The notes below the pieces were generated by a model. It was not told the origin of the DNA. It saw nothing but the letters and a program-made list of their open reading frames with translations, and did not search any database. Positions 9,770-21,292 of a DNA stretch of 29,301 nt are shown here, one piece after another (the stretch's first letter is position 1; every line of letters begins with the position of its first letter). The translations under genes and the position numbers were made by a program. The stretch lies in assembly GCA_030770535.1 (NCBI GenBank), contig JASVEC010000227.1, positions 1-29,301 on the forward strand, given 5' to 3'. This DNA comes from Batkoa obscura (taxonomy: Eukaryota; Entomophthoromycota; Entomophthoromycetes; Entomophthorales; Batkoaceae).

Positions 9770-10364
9770 GGTCTTCGATTGTCTATTTCATAAAATAATG
9801 GTATTTGTAATATTAAATGTAATAGTTAAAAAATTGAAAAAATAGTTCATTTAAATGTGTTGTTTGATGTATTTATTTCTTTTAAGCCTCTGTTAGCTGA
9901 TTGGCTCACTATGTTAATGACTAATATTCAACTGTAATGTTGATTTTTTTAAAAACATAGTCACTATTCTTAATCAGTAAGGAATTTAGCCAATCAAAAT
10001 TCATCCCTATTTTAACCATAAAATAGTGAATAATGTGAATTTAACTAAAAATAAGATCAAGTTGGGTAAATTGATTTATTTAAATGTAAATAATTTAGCC
10101 AAAATAAAAAGATTTAATTTGTAATGTTTGATATTAAGAATTATGATTTTTATTTTAATACTATATTAATTAAGCAAACTATTTTAATATTTATATAATA
10201 TCAATAAAATAAAGTTAATAGCACCCAACTTGAGCAAATTTCAAAACTCCACTAATAAAATATCCTTGCCCATAAGACTTAAATGAATTTGATTGGTATT
10301 ACTGAAACAGTAAGAAGTTTTAAACCAAAAAATTAACAAAATATAATTACATATTGTTATATCC
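9770..10364. promoter_or_regulatory. Divergent promoter region between PDK and CRIPT
   Basis: A 595-bp AT-rich spacer between two divergently transcribed genes. It must contain both promoters. No specific binding site is distinguishable from the AT-rich background. Confidence 0.45.
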
Positions 10365-10898
10365 ATGGTTTGTAAAAAATGTAATAAAATATCAGAATAT
10401 CAAAAATTTTATATTAAACTTAATTCAACAGGCGAAAAGAAATTAGGCAAAGTAATATGTCCGGATAAATGGAAGGATGGAGCTAGAAATAGTTCAAGTA
10501 AGGTTAATATTATTTTAAGTGAAAGACTAATCAAGTTTAAGCTGGGAAAGATAGAAAACTTAATGAAAATAAATTATTAACTAAAAAGAAAGCTGATAGG
10601 TAAAATCATCAATTAAAATACTGAAAATGAAACTAACCCAAGTTCTAGTTTAAATCCTTATGCTAAAAAATGTAAAGTTTGTAAAGCTAGTGTCCACCAA
10701 ACTCAAGCGAATTATTGTCAAGGTAACTTATGATTTTTTTAACTTAGTTGAATCTAACAATTTAAAAGGTTGCGCTTATAAAAAAGGTAGTAAAAACAAC
10801 TGCTTAATAAATAATTGAGTTAATATGTTTTAGGTATCTGTGCAATGTGTGGGAAACAGATTTTGGATGTTTCAATGTATAGACAAAGTGCTAAATAA
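10365..10898 (+). CDS. CRIPT: CRIPT (cysteine-rich PDZ-binding protein homologue)
   Basis: Six exons (10365-10380, 10432-10497, 10542-10599, 10649-10722, 10769-10786, 10834-10898) sum to 297 nt and encode 98 residues; human CRIPT has 101. Joined, they read MVCKKCEKKLGKVICPDKWK, DGARNSST, KLNENKLLTKKKA, NPYAKKCKVCK, SVHQTQANYCQGCAYKKGIC and AMCGKQ, a near-complete match to the family. Four CxxC pairs (C3/C6, C55/C58, C70/C73, C80/C83) fit zinc binding. In animals CRIPT was named for PSD-95 binding, and structural work places it in the minor spliceosome. The PDZ-binding tail of animal CRIPT is absent here (it ends YRQSAK), so a splicing role is the better inference. The acceptor of exon 4 (TTCTAG) could instead be six bases upstream. 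An AATAAA (10894-10899) overlaps the stop codon. Confidence 0.92.
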
Positions 10899-11295
10899 AG
10901 AAATAACTTTATATTGGATCAATAGTTAATTTAAGTTTTCGAAGATGTACAGTACTATTTCTTATCTTTGATCCTATTTCATAATAAAATAAATCCAGCT
11001 TAATTGAATTTAAGTATTAAATAAATACTACAATTAATTATCTTTAAATCATTATTTTGAATTATGTTAACAATATTGACGATAATGAATTGAAGTTATT
11101 CAAATTTACATTATGCTATGTTCAATTTATTTAATTAGATGTACTAAATATTTCATTTGGAGCTTGTTTATGCTTCATTAAAAAACATTTTCATAAAGAT
11201 CACTTGCTGAAAAAACGCAGCAATTTTAGAAACTTAATTTATTACGTAGAAGTAAAAAAAGCTAAAATACTTTTTAACAACTTTAATCATTAAAT
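10899..11295. other. Intergenic region
   Basis: AT-rich spacer of about 400 bp between CRIPT and the CSN4-like gene. I looked for upstream exons of a longer CSN4 gene here and saw none: no conserved coding stretch in any plus-strand frame. Confidence 0.6.
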
Positions 11296-11829
11296 ATGGA
11301 AGATATTGACTATAAACCCAAGAATCCAGGAGGTGATTTAAAACTAGAAAATCGAGAAGACATTGAAAAAATGATTATTGACTGCTCTCAATTTTATGAA
11401 AATATTTATTTAAACCAGCTATCAGGAATGGTAGACTTGCCCATGGACTTACTAATCCAGCTATTAATGGAATTGATTACAAGGGGCAAATTATTAGCAC
11501 ATATTGATCAGGTGGATATGCTCTTAATTTTTGAAGATGATGATAATGAAGAAGAAGAAGAAGAGGTTAAAGTAATTAATGAAGAAGAGGAGGAAGCTGA
11601 GAATGAGAGCGAAGAAGCAGCGATGGGAGATACTGAAGAAAACAAGAAAGAAGAAGAAGAAGAAGAAAAGGCTCATATCCAAAGTGAAGAAAACCTACCA
11701 TTGAAGTTATCAAATCAGTTTAATGCTCAAATATTGGACTTATGTAAAAATTTAGATGCCGCCTATGAAACTATTTTGGAGCTTGAAGCTGAAGCTTTGG
11801 AAAAGAATTTGAATACAATCGAAGATTAA
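11296..11829 (+). CDS. CSN4-like PCI winged-helix protein with acidic insert
   Basis: A single-exon gene of 177 residues. Residues about 20-80 (NREDIEKMIIDCSQFYENIY, LNQLSGMVDLPMDLLIQLL, ITRGKLLAHIDQVDMLLIFE) correspond to the winged-helix part of the PCI domain of COP9 signalosome subunit 4 (human LYNNITFEELGALLEIP and IDQIDGIVHFE). Residues about 134-165 (LPLKLSNQFNAQILDLCKNL) match the C-terminal helix after it. Between them, residues 81-131 form a Glu/Asp-rich insert. The helical-repeat N-terminal part of normal CSN4 (about 400 residues in total) is missing, and the ATG at 11296 lies just before the winged helix. The COP9 signalosome removes NEDD8 from cullins. The 26S proteasome subunit Rpn5 is a related alternative, but the IDQVD and LCKNL positions fit CSN4 better. 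It could be a split subunit, a truncated paralogue or a repurposed module. Confidence 0.7.
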   Translation: MEDIDYKPKNPGGDLKLENREDIEKMIIDCSQFYENIYLNQLSGMVDLPMDLLIQLLMELITRGKLLAHIDQVDMLLIFEDDDNEEEEEEVKVINEEEEEAENESEEAAMGDTEENKKEEEEEEKAHIQSEENLPLKLSNQFNAQILDLCKNLDAAYETILELEAEALEKNLNTIED

Positions 11830-12268
11830 AAGTAATGCTAGCTTTTTAAAATAGCGTCTAAAGTTTTATAAGTTTTTAATTAAGTTTAATACATCTTTTT
11901 AATAAATAAACAAAAATAACGACTAAACAATTCAGTATTGACTATCTTTAGTATATGTGATTATTTTTGTTATATGTATTTACTGATTTTAGATTAAATA
12001 AGAAAAAAATGAATTTATGCCACTGTTTATTATCAATTATTAAGCAATATCAAAAGGTATAAACAATAGCAAGCCTATAGTTGTAAATTGAGCATTTTCA
12101 ATAGACTCTTTCAATCTTTATAGAATTAGTCACTTAACACTTTTCTTAATCAGCATAGTCTATAGAATCTACTTAAAACTTTGGTCATGTTCAAACTAAA
12201 AGAAATTGAAATTGTCTGCTGAAAATTAAAAAATTAGTTATAACATTAATTTCGCCCCTACTACAACT
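11830..12268. other. Convergent 3' spacer
   Basis: AT-rich spacer between the 3' ends of the CSN4-like gene and UPF2. AATAAATAAA at 11901-11910 is a plausible poly(A) signal of the plus-strand gene. Nothing else was seen. Confidence 0.5.
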
Positions 12269-15200
12269 TTAACCCCGTCCCTTATTTCCTCTACTACTAG
12301 TCGGATTTTTTTGAATTAAATCTGATAGATCAAATGTTTGAGTAACGTTTTGTCTCCCATTACTCTTAGCTGCCTCATCACGATGGCTAGAATTTAAAAG
12401 ATGTTCAGGTTTTGAAGCCCCATAGCTTTTTTGCAATCTGGGCTCATATTGACTATTACCACCATACTTTGCTTTATACTTAGAGGGAATAGCTTTTGAA
12501 TTGGTTGAACGCACTGGTTTTTCACTACTATAATCGTTATCTTCTGTTTTAGCCGTATCATATCCAAGTACAATTTTCTTAAGCTGCTGTTGTTCTATTC
12601 TTTCAGCTTTTTGCTTATTTAATGTTTGGATTGCTAAAGCATTATCTGAAGGGACACCAACAGTACGAACCTTAAATTCATTTTAGTGTATAAATATAAA
12701 AGCCACTATATATATTACATGTTGTTTATTGCCACGTTTGGTCAAAAGTGAAAAGGCGACTTGACTACCTCCATCTTCAATTTCGGCTTGCTTATTTTTG
12801 TCTAATTTATTTAATAAAAATCTGAAAAGTTGTAGTTTTATTACCTAATAATTTCATAGGAATAGGTACGTCCAAAGCTACAACCTTTCTTTCAAGTTTA
12901 CGAGAATCGATAGTAGAAGCCATCATAGATTGATACTCTTTTTCAAATTCTTCTTCTTCTTGACGACGTAAATCTTCATCTTGTTCCTTTTTAAGTTTGT
13001 TTAAAAGAATGATCTTTTCGTCATCTTCAACAGGCTCCTCACTTACATCACTATCTTCTAGATCTTCTTCTTCCTATTTATTTTTAAGTATTTCACCAAG
13101 TTATTTTATCGATTTACCTTTTCATTACCACTTCCTTCTGACTGATCATCTTCTGAGCTACTTTCTTGATCTTCCTCGATATCCGATACCTCTCTTTGTG
13201 GATTTGCTGCAGGTACTTTGAGGGTATTAAAAGCTATAACCAAATAAATAAATATTTAAATTACCATATTGCTTTTTATTTTGGGCTATTTTAATCAAAG
13301 CTTCTTCTGCTTCTTCATAAGTAACGAAAAGGTTTAGTTTTGGTCTCAATAGCTCAAAAGTATCATTAATTGCAAATTGAACGTCAATTGGGATAAAAGG
13401 TTTGCTAAGAATATAAAGCTAAAATGATTCATTATAACTATTGAAATAATAGCAAGAAAAGATTAATTACTTGGAACAAAGTTAAAAACTCATTCATGAT
13501 TGATCTTGAACTTGGAGCATTGAAATATACGCCACAAGTGTCAAGGATAGTGCAACAAAGTCGAATACGGAAACAATCGTCTGGGACATCAAATGGATTA
13601 AAATAATCTCTACTAGGTCTTCCGTTTGCTATAAAAAATAAGTAATAAGAATAAAAATACTATCAATTAAACTTACGATAACCAAAGGAGACAATTAAGA
13701 GCAATAAGTTGAATATTACAGATGGTCCGACAACTCTATAATTAAAAAGCTCGGCTATAAATTTTACTTGGGAAATACGCTTTTGATTAAATTTGTAGTT
13801 ATTTTCCTTGAAAATTGTTAAATATTTCATCTACATAAAATAAGTAAATTACTTCTAATCCTACAGTCACGTCTTCGAGTACTTGATCAACAACATCTTC
13901 TACAAAAATAGGCTGGTATTTAATAAGCGCGCCCATCAATGCAGCAATAGGTTGGATGTGAGAATATTTATTTTTATGGATTTTTGATACAGTTTTAAAA
14001 ATAAAGCTATAGATGGATTCGTCATTCCATGGTAAGCGTCTGACAATCTTAATAAGCTTTTCTAAAGGGAACCTTGAAGATTCAACTAGTAGTAAGCTCC
14101 TTATAAATTGTTCCATTGGTGATAATATTTTCTTAACTACAGCACTTTGTTCTGGAGGATTACATTGGTAAAAGGCATTCTCAATCATCATCTCAAGACG
14201 TTCGTTTAAATGAGAAGATGCTTTTTTCTTCATCATAATATCAATCTAATAGTTTAGTATGTTCATTTAAAAATTAAAAATAATACCATTGCAGCTGCTC
14301 TTTCGGTTGTATCAGGTGTTTTGAGTAAAAATCTACCACATACTTCTAAATAATTGCTTATAATTTCAATATTTCCTGGATGAAGGAAATTGTCTAATAA
14401 ACTTTTTAATATAAAGAAAGCAAAATGAACCGGTAATAAGCTGAATTTAGTAAGCTCAGCCAAATATCTTATATTTTTAACCCTTCGCTCCAATAAGTTG
14501 GAATCACCTACATTTGATGTTTTTTTGTGCAAAAGAAATTTGAATTCTTTTTCAAGCTATTTTATTAGTTAAGTTATATTAATTATAATAATAGATTACC
14601 CCTGCTTCAATGGACTTGCCAATATCTGGAAAATATGGGGTCAATGTGCCAATAAATCTAGAGTAATAAGAAAGCAAGTCAAGTCTTTTTTGAGGAACTT
14701 GGATCAAACTTCGAATAAGCCTTTTACGAGACGCCTTGTTATTGATGTAACAAAATTCAACTGCTGCTTGATCGATTAAATCTCTGTTACCCATGTTCTG
14801 CAGCCCAACTAAAAATGCAGTCATTTGAGCAGAAGCTGTAGTCTTTTCTTCATTAGTATCCTCCAAATTATCTTCATCCAATTCAAAGGATAAATTTGGA
14901 TCTTCTTCTGCTTTTTCATTTTGGATAGTTTCCGTAGCAGCTATATTTTCGTCAGATTTATTACTCAGAGACTCTTTCAAATCTTCCTTTACGTCGTCTT
15001 TTTCTTGCTCATCTACTCTATCATCCGAAGCTGGATTTGAGGGCTCTATACCAAGAAGAATTCCTGGAACTAACGATTTCAGATCCAAAAGTTTTGTATA
15101 AAACGTTCGAGCATCATCATCTTCCCATGGTCCACCTTCATGTACATTCTCACCTTCGCCTCGATTGAATCCAAATTCATTAACTACAACACCAGATATG

Positions 15201-16593
15201 GCTGAGTTAACCGAATCATTAGGGAGTTCTGGCATATCCATATTTAAATAGTCCATCATTCTTTAATAATAAGTTAATGTTTACTTTATAGCCGAGTAAA
15301 ACTTACGCTTCCATATTTTGTAAATTTTTTTCATAAGCTTTAAAATGAGTTTCATATCTTAATTTAGCTTCATCATTAACCTCTCCTCGAGCTATCGATC
15401 TCTCATGATTAATTCTCTCTTCTTTTTTTATTGCCTAAATTGTTTAGATTATATATTTATACATCATCCTATTTATTACCTTATGATCTCGAACTAAATT
15501 CTTTGATAATTCTTTAGCATAAGAAGTAAATAACTCCCTAAAAGCTTCGACTTGTTCATTCGTTAAAATAGATATCATAATATGAGACTTGGGGACTGGA
15601 GACTTTACTTCCTTTTCTTGTTCTTCATTTGATTTTGGATTCTCTTTATTTTCTTTTGTATTTTCTGAGCCCTGACTTCTTGGTGAAATACGCAATACGT
15701 CATAACCGAATGACTTTAAAAAGGAAACTACGAGTGATAAATTGGTAAATTTGTCTCTATCTGTAGAAAGCTAACAATTTTAAAATTAACGTTTTATATC
15801 TTATTAAAATCAAATAATTACTATTGTCTTAATGCTATGGTAAACTATACCCAAATGGTTATTTCTTAACGCTGTGTTCCATGGTCCAGAAACTGGACCT
15901 TCTAGAAAAAAAGTGCGATCTTTTAATTCAGCCTCTTGTTTCAAGTCATCTAAGCTATCTATTATTTTTTTAGCTACTTCTTTAGCCTCTGGAAACTTTT
16001 TGAATCCATTTTCAATGCCCCAAAATACCCCTACAAGCCAAATTTCGGTAATAACTTTAAGTACTGTTCTTTGCTTTAATATTCTACTAGCATCCTCTTT
16101 TTCTTTGTCTACTGTATTTTGATTTGGTTGTACTAATAAACTTGTTTTAGTTGGTGCTACTGATAACATTTTTCTTACAACATCAAAAAGCTCTATGGTA
16201 AATGTATCTGGAAAGCGTTGATGTAATGCAGATATAACCTGAAATGTTAATAATTTGTGCAATATGAAATATATTCATTTACTTCTACTGCTGCCTGAAT
16301 ACTAGGTCCTGTTTTACATTTAAGGATACCTTCAGAAATTCCTGATACAACTTCAGTGATATACTTTTCCAAAGATAAAGTATTTATATCTTTTAGTAGG
16401 GACTGGCAATTATCAGAATTTAAAGAAGCACGGCATTTCTTTATAAAGCTAGTATTCTTTTTAAAGTTGGAGTCAAGGTTTGGTTTAATTTCTAATAATC
16501 AATCAATGAGCTATTATGAATAAATGATGGATTACCAGGCTTCTCAATCCAAGCGTGTAAATTTTTCTTTATCAATTGAATTCTATTCTCCAT
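12269..16593 (-). CDS. UPF2: Nonsense-mediated mRNA decay factor UPF2/NMD2
   Basis: Fifteen exons sum to 3,699 nt, or 1,232 residues; human UPF2 has 1,272. UPF2 bridges UPF1 and UPF3 in nonsense-mediated mRNA decay in the cytoplasm. MIF4G-1 covers about 1-300 (KKNLHAWIEK, NFKKNTSFIKK, LSLEKYISEVVSGI, VISALHQRFPDTF). MIF4G-2 lies about 470-680 (VPQKRLDLLSYYSRFIGTL, IRYLAELTKF, LEVCGRFLL). MIF4G-3 lies about 690-900 and ends with FNPFDVPDDCFRIRLCCTIL, the UPF3-binding part. An acidic linker (about 955-1020) precedes the UPF1-binding segment (MMASTIDSRK, ALDVPIPMKLL, FSLLTKRGNKQH). The basic tail ends SSRGNKGRG. Fourteen GT-AG introns of 31-52 nt keep the frame throughout; the shortest is 13234-13264. 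Start is ATG 16591-16593. Nothing looks broken. Confidence 0.95.
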
Positions 16594-17386
16594 CTTCAAA
16601 TTAACTTTTTAAAGTTCAACTCTAAAACTTTTATACACATTTTAATACAATTGATTTTAACTTTATTAATTATTACTCTTTAGAATAGATTATTTGAAAA
16701 GAAAGATACAGCTTGATTTATTTTGCAAAACTAAAATGAATTTAATTGGGTGCTAAAATTAGCTTCTTTATTGCGAAAAAATAAGGTCAGAAAAAAACCA
16801 TTTAAATTTTGATTCCATTTTTATAAAAAATGAAATTGAAATCTTACCAAGATAAACTGGAATAGGTTATGAAATTGAAATCTTTTGTTCTTAAGAATGA
16901 ATACCTTTAAGTCACTAAAGAATAACTAGCATTTATGTTTCATGTTTAATTGAATACTAGTAGTTTTGTAATGTTATGAAATAAAATAATATACAAAAAT
17001 AAGCTCTATAAATTTATTTTTTATTAGTTTTTACAAATCAAACTATAATATACTCATTTACTAATGGCTATATCAAAATAGTAATAAACAATAATTAAAA
17101 ATTAGACTATTTAATGTAAAAAGGACCAGCTTTTGGAAATTAAATCAAGCTTTAGAATGAAATTATGAAATAGAAATGTAACTTCAATATTAAAAATAAA
17201 TTTTAAACAATAACGTGCAAAAAATAATAGGGCTGATATCTTCTAAGAAAAGTGAGAACCTTGACGTTACCAACATTATTTAGTTAGCTCTAGGGAATGA
17301 AAGAGACCTTCCTATAAAAAACTAACACATTTATAAAAGATAAGACTGGTTTGCAATTAATAATAAATAAATTAAATTAATATAAA
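16594..17386. other. Intergenic region
   Basis: AT-rich spacer of about 790 bp between the UPF2 start and the Rab stop. It contains a 16-bp direct repeat (ATGAAATTGAAATCTT at 16830-16845 and 16869-16884). Nothing else was recognised. Confidence 0.55.
16830..16884 (+). repeat. 16-bp direct repeat
   Basis: ATGAAATTGAAATCTT occurs twice, 39 bp apart, upstream of UPF2. It may be a local duplication or part of the promoter. No known motif is assigned. Confidence 0.6.
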
Positions 17387-18362
17387 TTAAATGCAACAAG
17401 AGTTGGTTGTGGTTTGAGATTGTGTACTTGGATTAACATTAATTTTTCCACTTGCTTTGGCTTGTTGATTACTTTCAATCCTATTTTTATGTTCAACTAA
17501 TTCTTGAGTTAATTCTAAAAACAACTTATCTACGCCTAAAAGTCAAATTAGATAGCGTTCAATAAGCTTAAAACATTTAATTTACCTTGATCCTCTTTTG
17601 CTGAAACTTCATGTATCTTATATTGTGCTTGAAGTTCATTCCTTACATAATCATACACTTTTGAAAGCGATACTTCACGCCCTTCTTCTGCTAAATCCAT
17701 TTTATTGCCCACGATATGAATGACTAACAATGATTAACTATATCCATTAAAGCTTATAATGAAACTTACTAAGATCTTCCGACATGTTTCTTTTAAGTTC
17801 TATTGAAATTATAAAAAATAACTAAACAATAACATATTATTTACCATCTAACCATCTATTCATATCATTAAAACTTTCCTCTGAAGTTATATCATATACC
17901 AAGATGGCAGCTGTAGCCTAGATTCAAGATTAATTAAAAATAAATTATCAACTTTTCAAAACATACTCCGCGGTAATACATCGGCGCCTAAATGAAGTGA
18001 GTTATTGCGAAAACTTAATAATGGGAATAATTTACCATAGATCTAAATCTTTCTTGCCCAGCGGTATCCCAAATCTGTAGACGAACTTTACAACCATCAA
18101 CCACACTAATTTTGAAATGTAAATATCATAAAAAATTAAAAACAATAAAAAATACATCTTCGTTATAGAAAATGCGGCACCAATTGTAGAAGGGCAATTA
18201 GGTGAAAAAGTTCTTTGAACATATCTTAAAACTAGAGAAGATTTACCAACTCCTAAGAAAATAATAATTGTAAAATTAGAAAGCGGAAAAATAAGTTTAT
18301 TATGAAAAAAGAGTACCTTGACTTCCAAGAACAACCACTTTAGCTTCAAGTAAAGAATGCAT
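17387..18362 (-). CDS. Rab-family small GTPase (Rab5/Rab22-like)
   Basis: A spliced gene with eight exons encoding 207 residues. Rab GTPases recruit effectors to membranes in vesicle traffic. G1 is GSQGVGKSS (13-21), switch I STIGAAF (T38), G3 [20 protein letters not shown] (60-79), G4 NKMD (119-122) and G5 SAK (153-155), all intact. STIGAAF and [11 protein letters not shown] resemble Rab5/Rab22-type endosomal Rabs. The C-terminal tail is Ser/Thr/Asn-rich and ends SCCI, a CCX double-cysteine geranylgeranylation signal. The start is ATG 18360-18362 (MHSLLEAKVVVLG). Seven introns of about 45-64 nt split it; one divides the P-loop (SQ-G-VGK) and one divides the glycine after YYR from the next exon. 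The exact subfamily is inferred, not certain; Rab21 and Rab24 are alternatives. Confidence 0.92.
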
Positions 18363-19550
18363 ATCAATATTTCTATTATCCTTTTTTATATAAACTAACT
18401 TCTAAAGTTGAATTATATTAAATAATTGTAAAGTTAACCCCAATTCAATTCAAAATCTATGTCTATTCTTTTTTTTAACGTTTTGAATATTTCAAAATTC
18501 AACTTACCCTACTATGCTGTTATTGGTTGGATTCACACATTTGATCATATTGATTGGACATCTTTGGGTTTAATTTTGTTTACTGATTTAATCAAAGATG
18601 GCAATGAATTCATCTCACTTTTAAGTTGAAACTTTTAGCTTAAACTCGTAATTAGCGGATACAAGTTAAAATGCTTAATCTATTGGACCGCTCTGATTTG
18701 ATAGTTAGAACACGGCTCCTTTTAGCTGCATTTATTTGGAAATTATAAGCTTACCCCAAAGCTCTATTTTATTTGTGGCTTAACTGAAAATTAATTCTAT
18801 TTTCGAATTTAATTTAAAACTCTTTGAGATTTATTATCATTACTAAAATTACTTGCTGGTAGTAGATTATTATTGCTATAATTCCGCTCTAGACTTATTA
18901 TTTCATTTAATTCTTAAGTTGAGTTTTTATTTACAAGGGGGTTTTACAATGTTCTTATAATCCAAACCTTATTAAACCTATGAGGATTTTAAACTTTAAA
19001 CTTTAAACAGCACTTTATACAGCTATTACAGCTCTTTTCCAACTTTTATGATGGTAGGTTTTGTAGCCAAACTATTCTACAACCAATTTCTTAAAGCCTA
19101 GTCCTTATAATTAACTGAATATGACATAAATTTCTCTCTTAAATGAGCAGTTAGTTGGCCCTCAAAAGAGTTGCAATAGCCTGTATACTGAGATTAACTG
19201 TTAAAAAGTAAATTATATAAATCCCTATCATTTCTCATATGGAAGTATATTAAAAACTACTTGGATTTAATAATTATCTTAAGTTATGAATAAATTGCCA
19301 ATAAAATCATTCTATATAGATTAAAATAAATACTCTACTTTTAACTAGCTTAAATGATTGCCTCTATACGACTACTTCTATATACAAAATATATTAAATT
19401 TACAACTTTACCCCATTTATTAAATTGCAGCTATTTGATTTTTGCTGCATAAATTGACCTTAATTTAAGTTCTAACAAAAAACTCCCATAATATTTGAAC
19501 ATTAAAATATCAAATTTAAAATTAAAAAAGGCTTAATAAAAAAATAGAAA
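18363..19550. promoter_or_regulatory. Divergent intergenic region between Rab and bL27m genes
   Basis: About 1.2 kb between two divergent genes, so it holds both promoters. No gene, RNA or repeat element was recognised. The only frames are short. Confidence 0.45.
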
Positions 19551-20121
19551 ATGCTCAATTTAATAAGTACTGGAATCAAGGGATTTAATAATATAAACAA
19601 CTTTTTATTAAATCAAGTACGACATGCAACTAAGAAATCAGGAGGTTCGACTAAAAATGGACGTGATTCAGCTGGTAGAAGATTAGGAGCAAAAAGATTT
19701 GATGGTATTTATTTTTTAAGAACTAAAAGTATCAATAAATCTAAACAAATCTTTAGGCCAATTAGTTAAAGCAGGTAACATATTGTTCCGCCAAAGAGGT
19801 ACCAAATTGTTCCCAGGAGAAAACGTAATTTTCTAGCAGAAAGTGAAAGAAAATTTATTAAATTTAATTTAGGTCGGTATGGGCAGAGACCACACATTAT
19901 TTGCTCTGCTACCAGGGTTTGTAAAATATTACCGAGTAAAAGATGACAAAAACAGAGAAAGAAGATACGTAGGCATTACTCATGAATCAAACGTCAAGTT
20001 ACCCTCAGACCATAATCTTCCTCGTCCACGTAAATTTGATCTCGTTGACATCAACGCCTTTTGGACAGATATCGAAAGCAAGCAAGAAGAGTATCGTAAA
20101 AAAATAGACCCAAAGTTATAA
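19551..20121 (+). CDS. MRPL27: Mitochondrial large ribosomal subunit protein bL27m
   Basis: Three exons (19551-19704, 19757-19824, 19873-20121) encode 156 residues. bL27 is a large-subunit ribosomal protein near the peptidyl-transferase centre; this form is nuclear-encoded and mitochondrial. A short hydrophobic/basic N-terminus (about 1-24) looks like a targeting presequence. The body then reads [20 protein letters not shown] (24-43), [40 protein letters not shown] and [11 protein letters not shown], the standard bL27 sequence. A C-terminal extension of about 45 residues ([15 protein letters not shown]...) goes beyond bacterial L27, as in fungal MRP7/MRPL27. Introns are 52 and 48 nt with GT-AG ends. 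AATAAA lies at 20153-20158. Confidence 0.95.
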
Positions 20122-20989
20122 TCACAATTTAGAAAAATGGAAAAAAGTAAATAATAAACAATAAGTTTTAAGTTACCATTGATATTATTCGCAATATGTC
20201 ATTTATAAACCCTATGATATAGTAAGTAAATTTAAGTACAAGCAATTAACTATTTTCTGATTTCGAAATGTTATTTAAATATGTTTACATGAAAAAATAA
20301 GTAAATTGTAAGATTTATTTTATGATAGTTAATGGATTGTCATGCTTAGACTAATAAATATATGCAATGATATCTTTTTTGTTAAACTTTGTTAAAAAGT
20401 CGTGCAACTTTAACATTATATAAAAAAATGGACTAAATGATAGAACAAAAAGATATTCCCATATTTATATTCTTATGTTAATATTATAGCAAAGCTTTAA
20501 GAATAGCAAGGATTCTTTGTGCTTATTCTACAACTTAGCATATATCTTTTGATTAGTTATATCGTTGACAATATACCTAGTCACATTATTTTGTTTTTTA
20601 GAGAAAGCTTAAATGGAACAGTCAGATATTAGAAAAAGAAGACAAAAGTAAGAATAATATGTGAGTATTCGATGATTGAAGTTATCCTTACTCAAAGGGG
20701 TCCCCTTTGAACCAGAACAGATGATAAAGACTCTTGGTTTTTTTGCAGCAGCTAATGGGTAAAAGTTTGCTAAAAATTTGAAAGATTATACAAATATTTG
20801 TTATTAATTTATTAATTAAAAAACAAATTTAACTATAGTATTAACAACTGATTTATTTGTATATTAATATTACTTATATTTGAGTTAAGAAAAAACTAAT
20901 ATTTATTTAAATGTACTTAGAAACTCAGTGCGAAATATAATTATTGATATTAATTTTTTACTCTATAAAAAATAACCATTTGTATTCAA

Positions 20990-21085
20990 CTTGCTTTTTT
21001 TGTTTAAAAATTTTGCTAATTAGCCTACTCAAATAGTACTTGAAAAATGGAAAAAGTGATAAAATCAAAAGAAACATCCCCATAT
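20990..21085 (-). mobile_element. Short TIR element, copy G (reverse, left end decayed)
   Basis: It matches the family in reverse: TACTCAAATAGTACTTGAAA, then a GGAAAAAGTGATAAAATC stretch, ending in GAAACATCCCCATAT with an intact right terminal repeat. The left terminal repeat is no longer recognisable. Confidence 0.75.
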
Positions 21086-21292
21086 GTTTTATTATAAAGA
21101 GTATAATTATCAATAATTTAATCTAGTTTTAAAAAAAATGGTATTTACAATTGTTTTATAAGAAACTAGTCTTATTAAAAATAGAAATATTATCATAGTC
21201 TAACTGATAAATTATATAAAGTGGCTATAGTCTTATGAACCAATAGCGATGTAAGTACTGATAAAAAATTTGGGAGGGGTAACGATACTATA

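Noticed and set aside
12822-12844. A 23-nt intron in UPF2 (GTAATAAAACTACAACTTTTCAG)
   Set aside because: Ending at this AG puts the next exon out of frame. The later acceptor (ATTAG before ACAAAAAT) gives a 43-nt intron, 12802-12844, keeps the frame and matches the UPF2 C-terminal spacing.
15874-16122. Antisense frame inside UPF2
   Set aside because: It lies opposite a conserved UPF2 exon and is a shadow; the same applies to 12997-13221 and 5491-5760.
20613-20755. A tiny gene starting MEQSDIRKRRQK with a possible intron
   Set aside because: The predicted splice products end within about 25 codons and none resembles a known protein.
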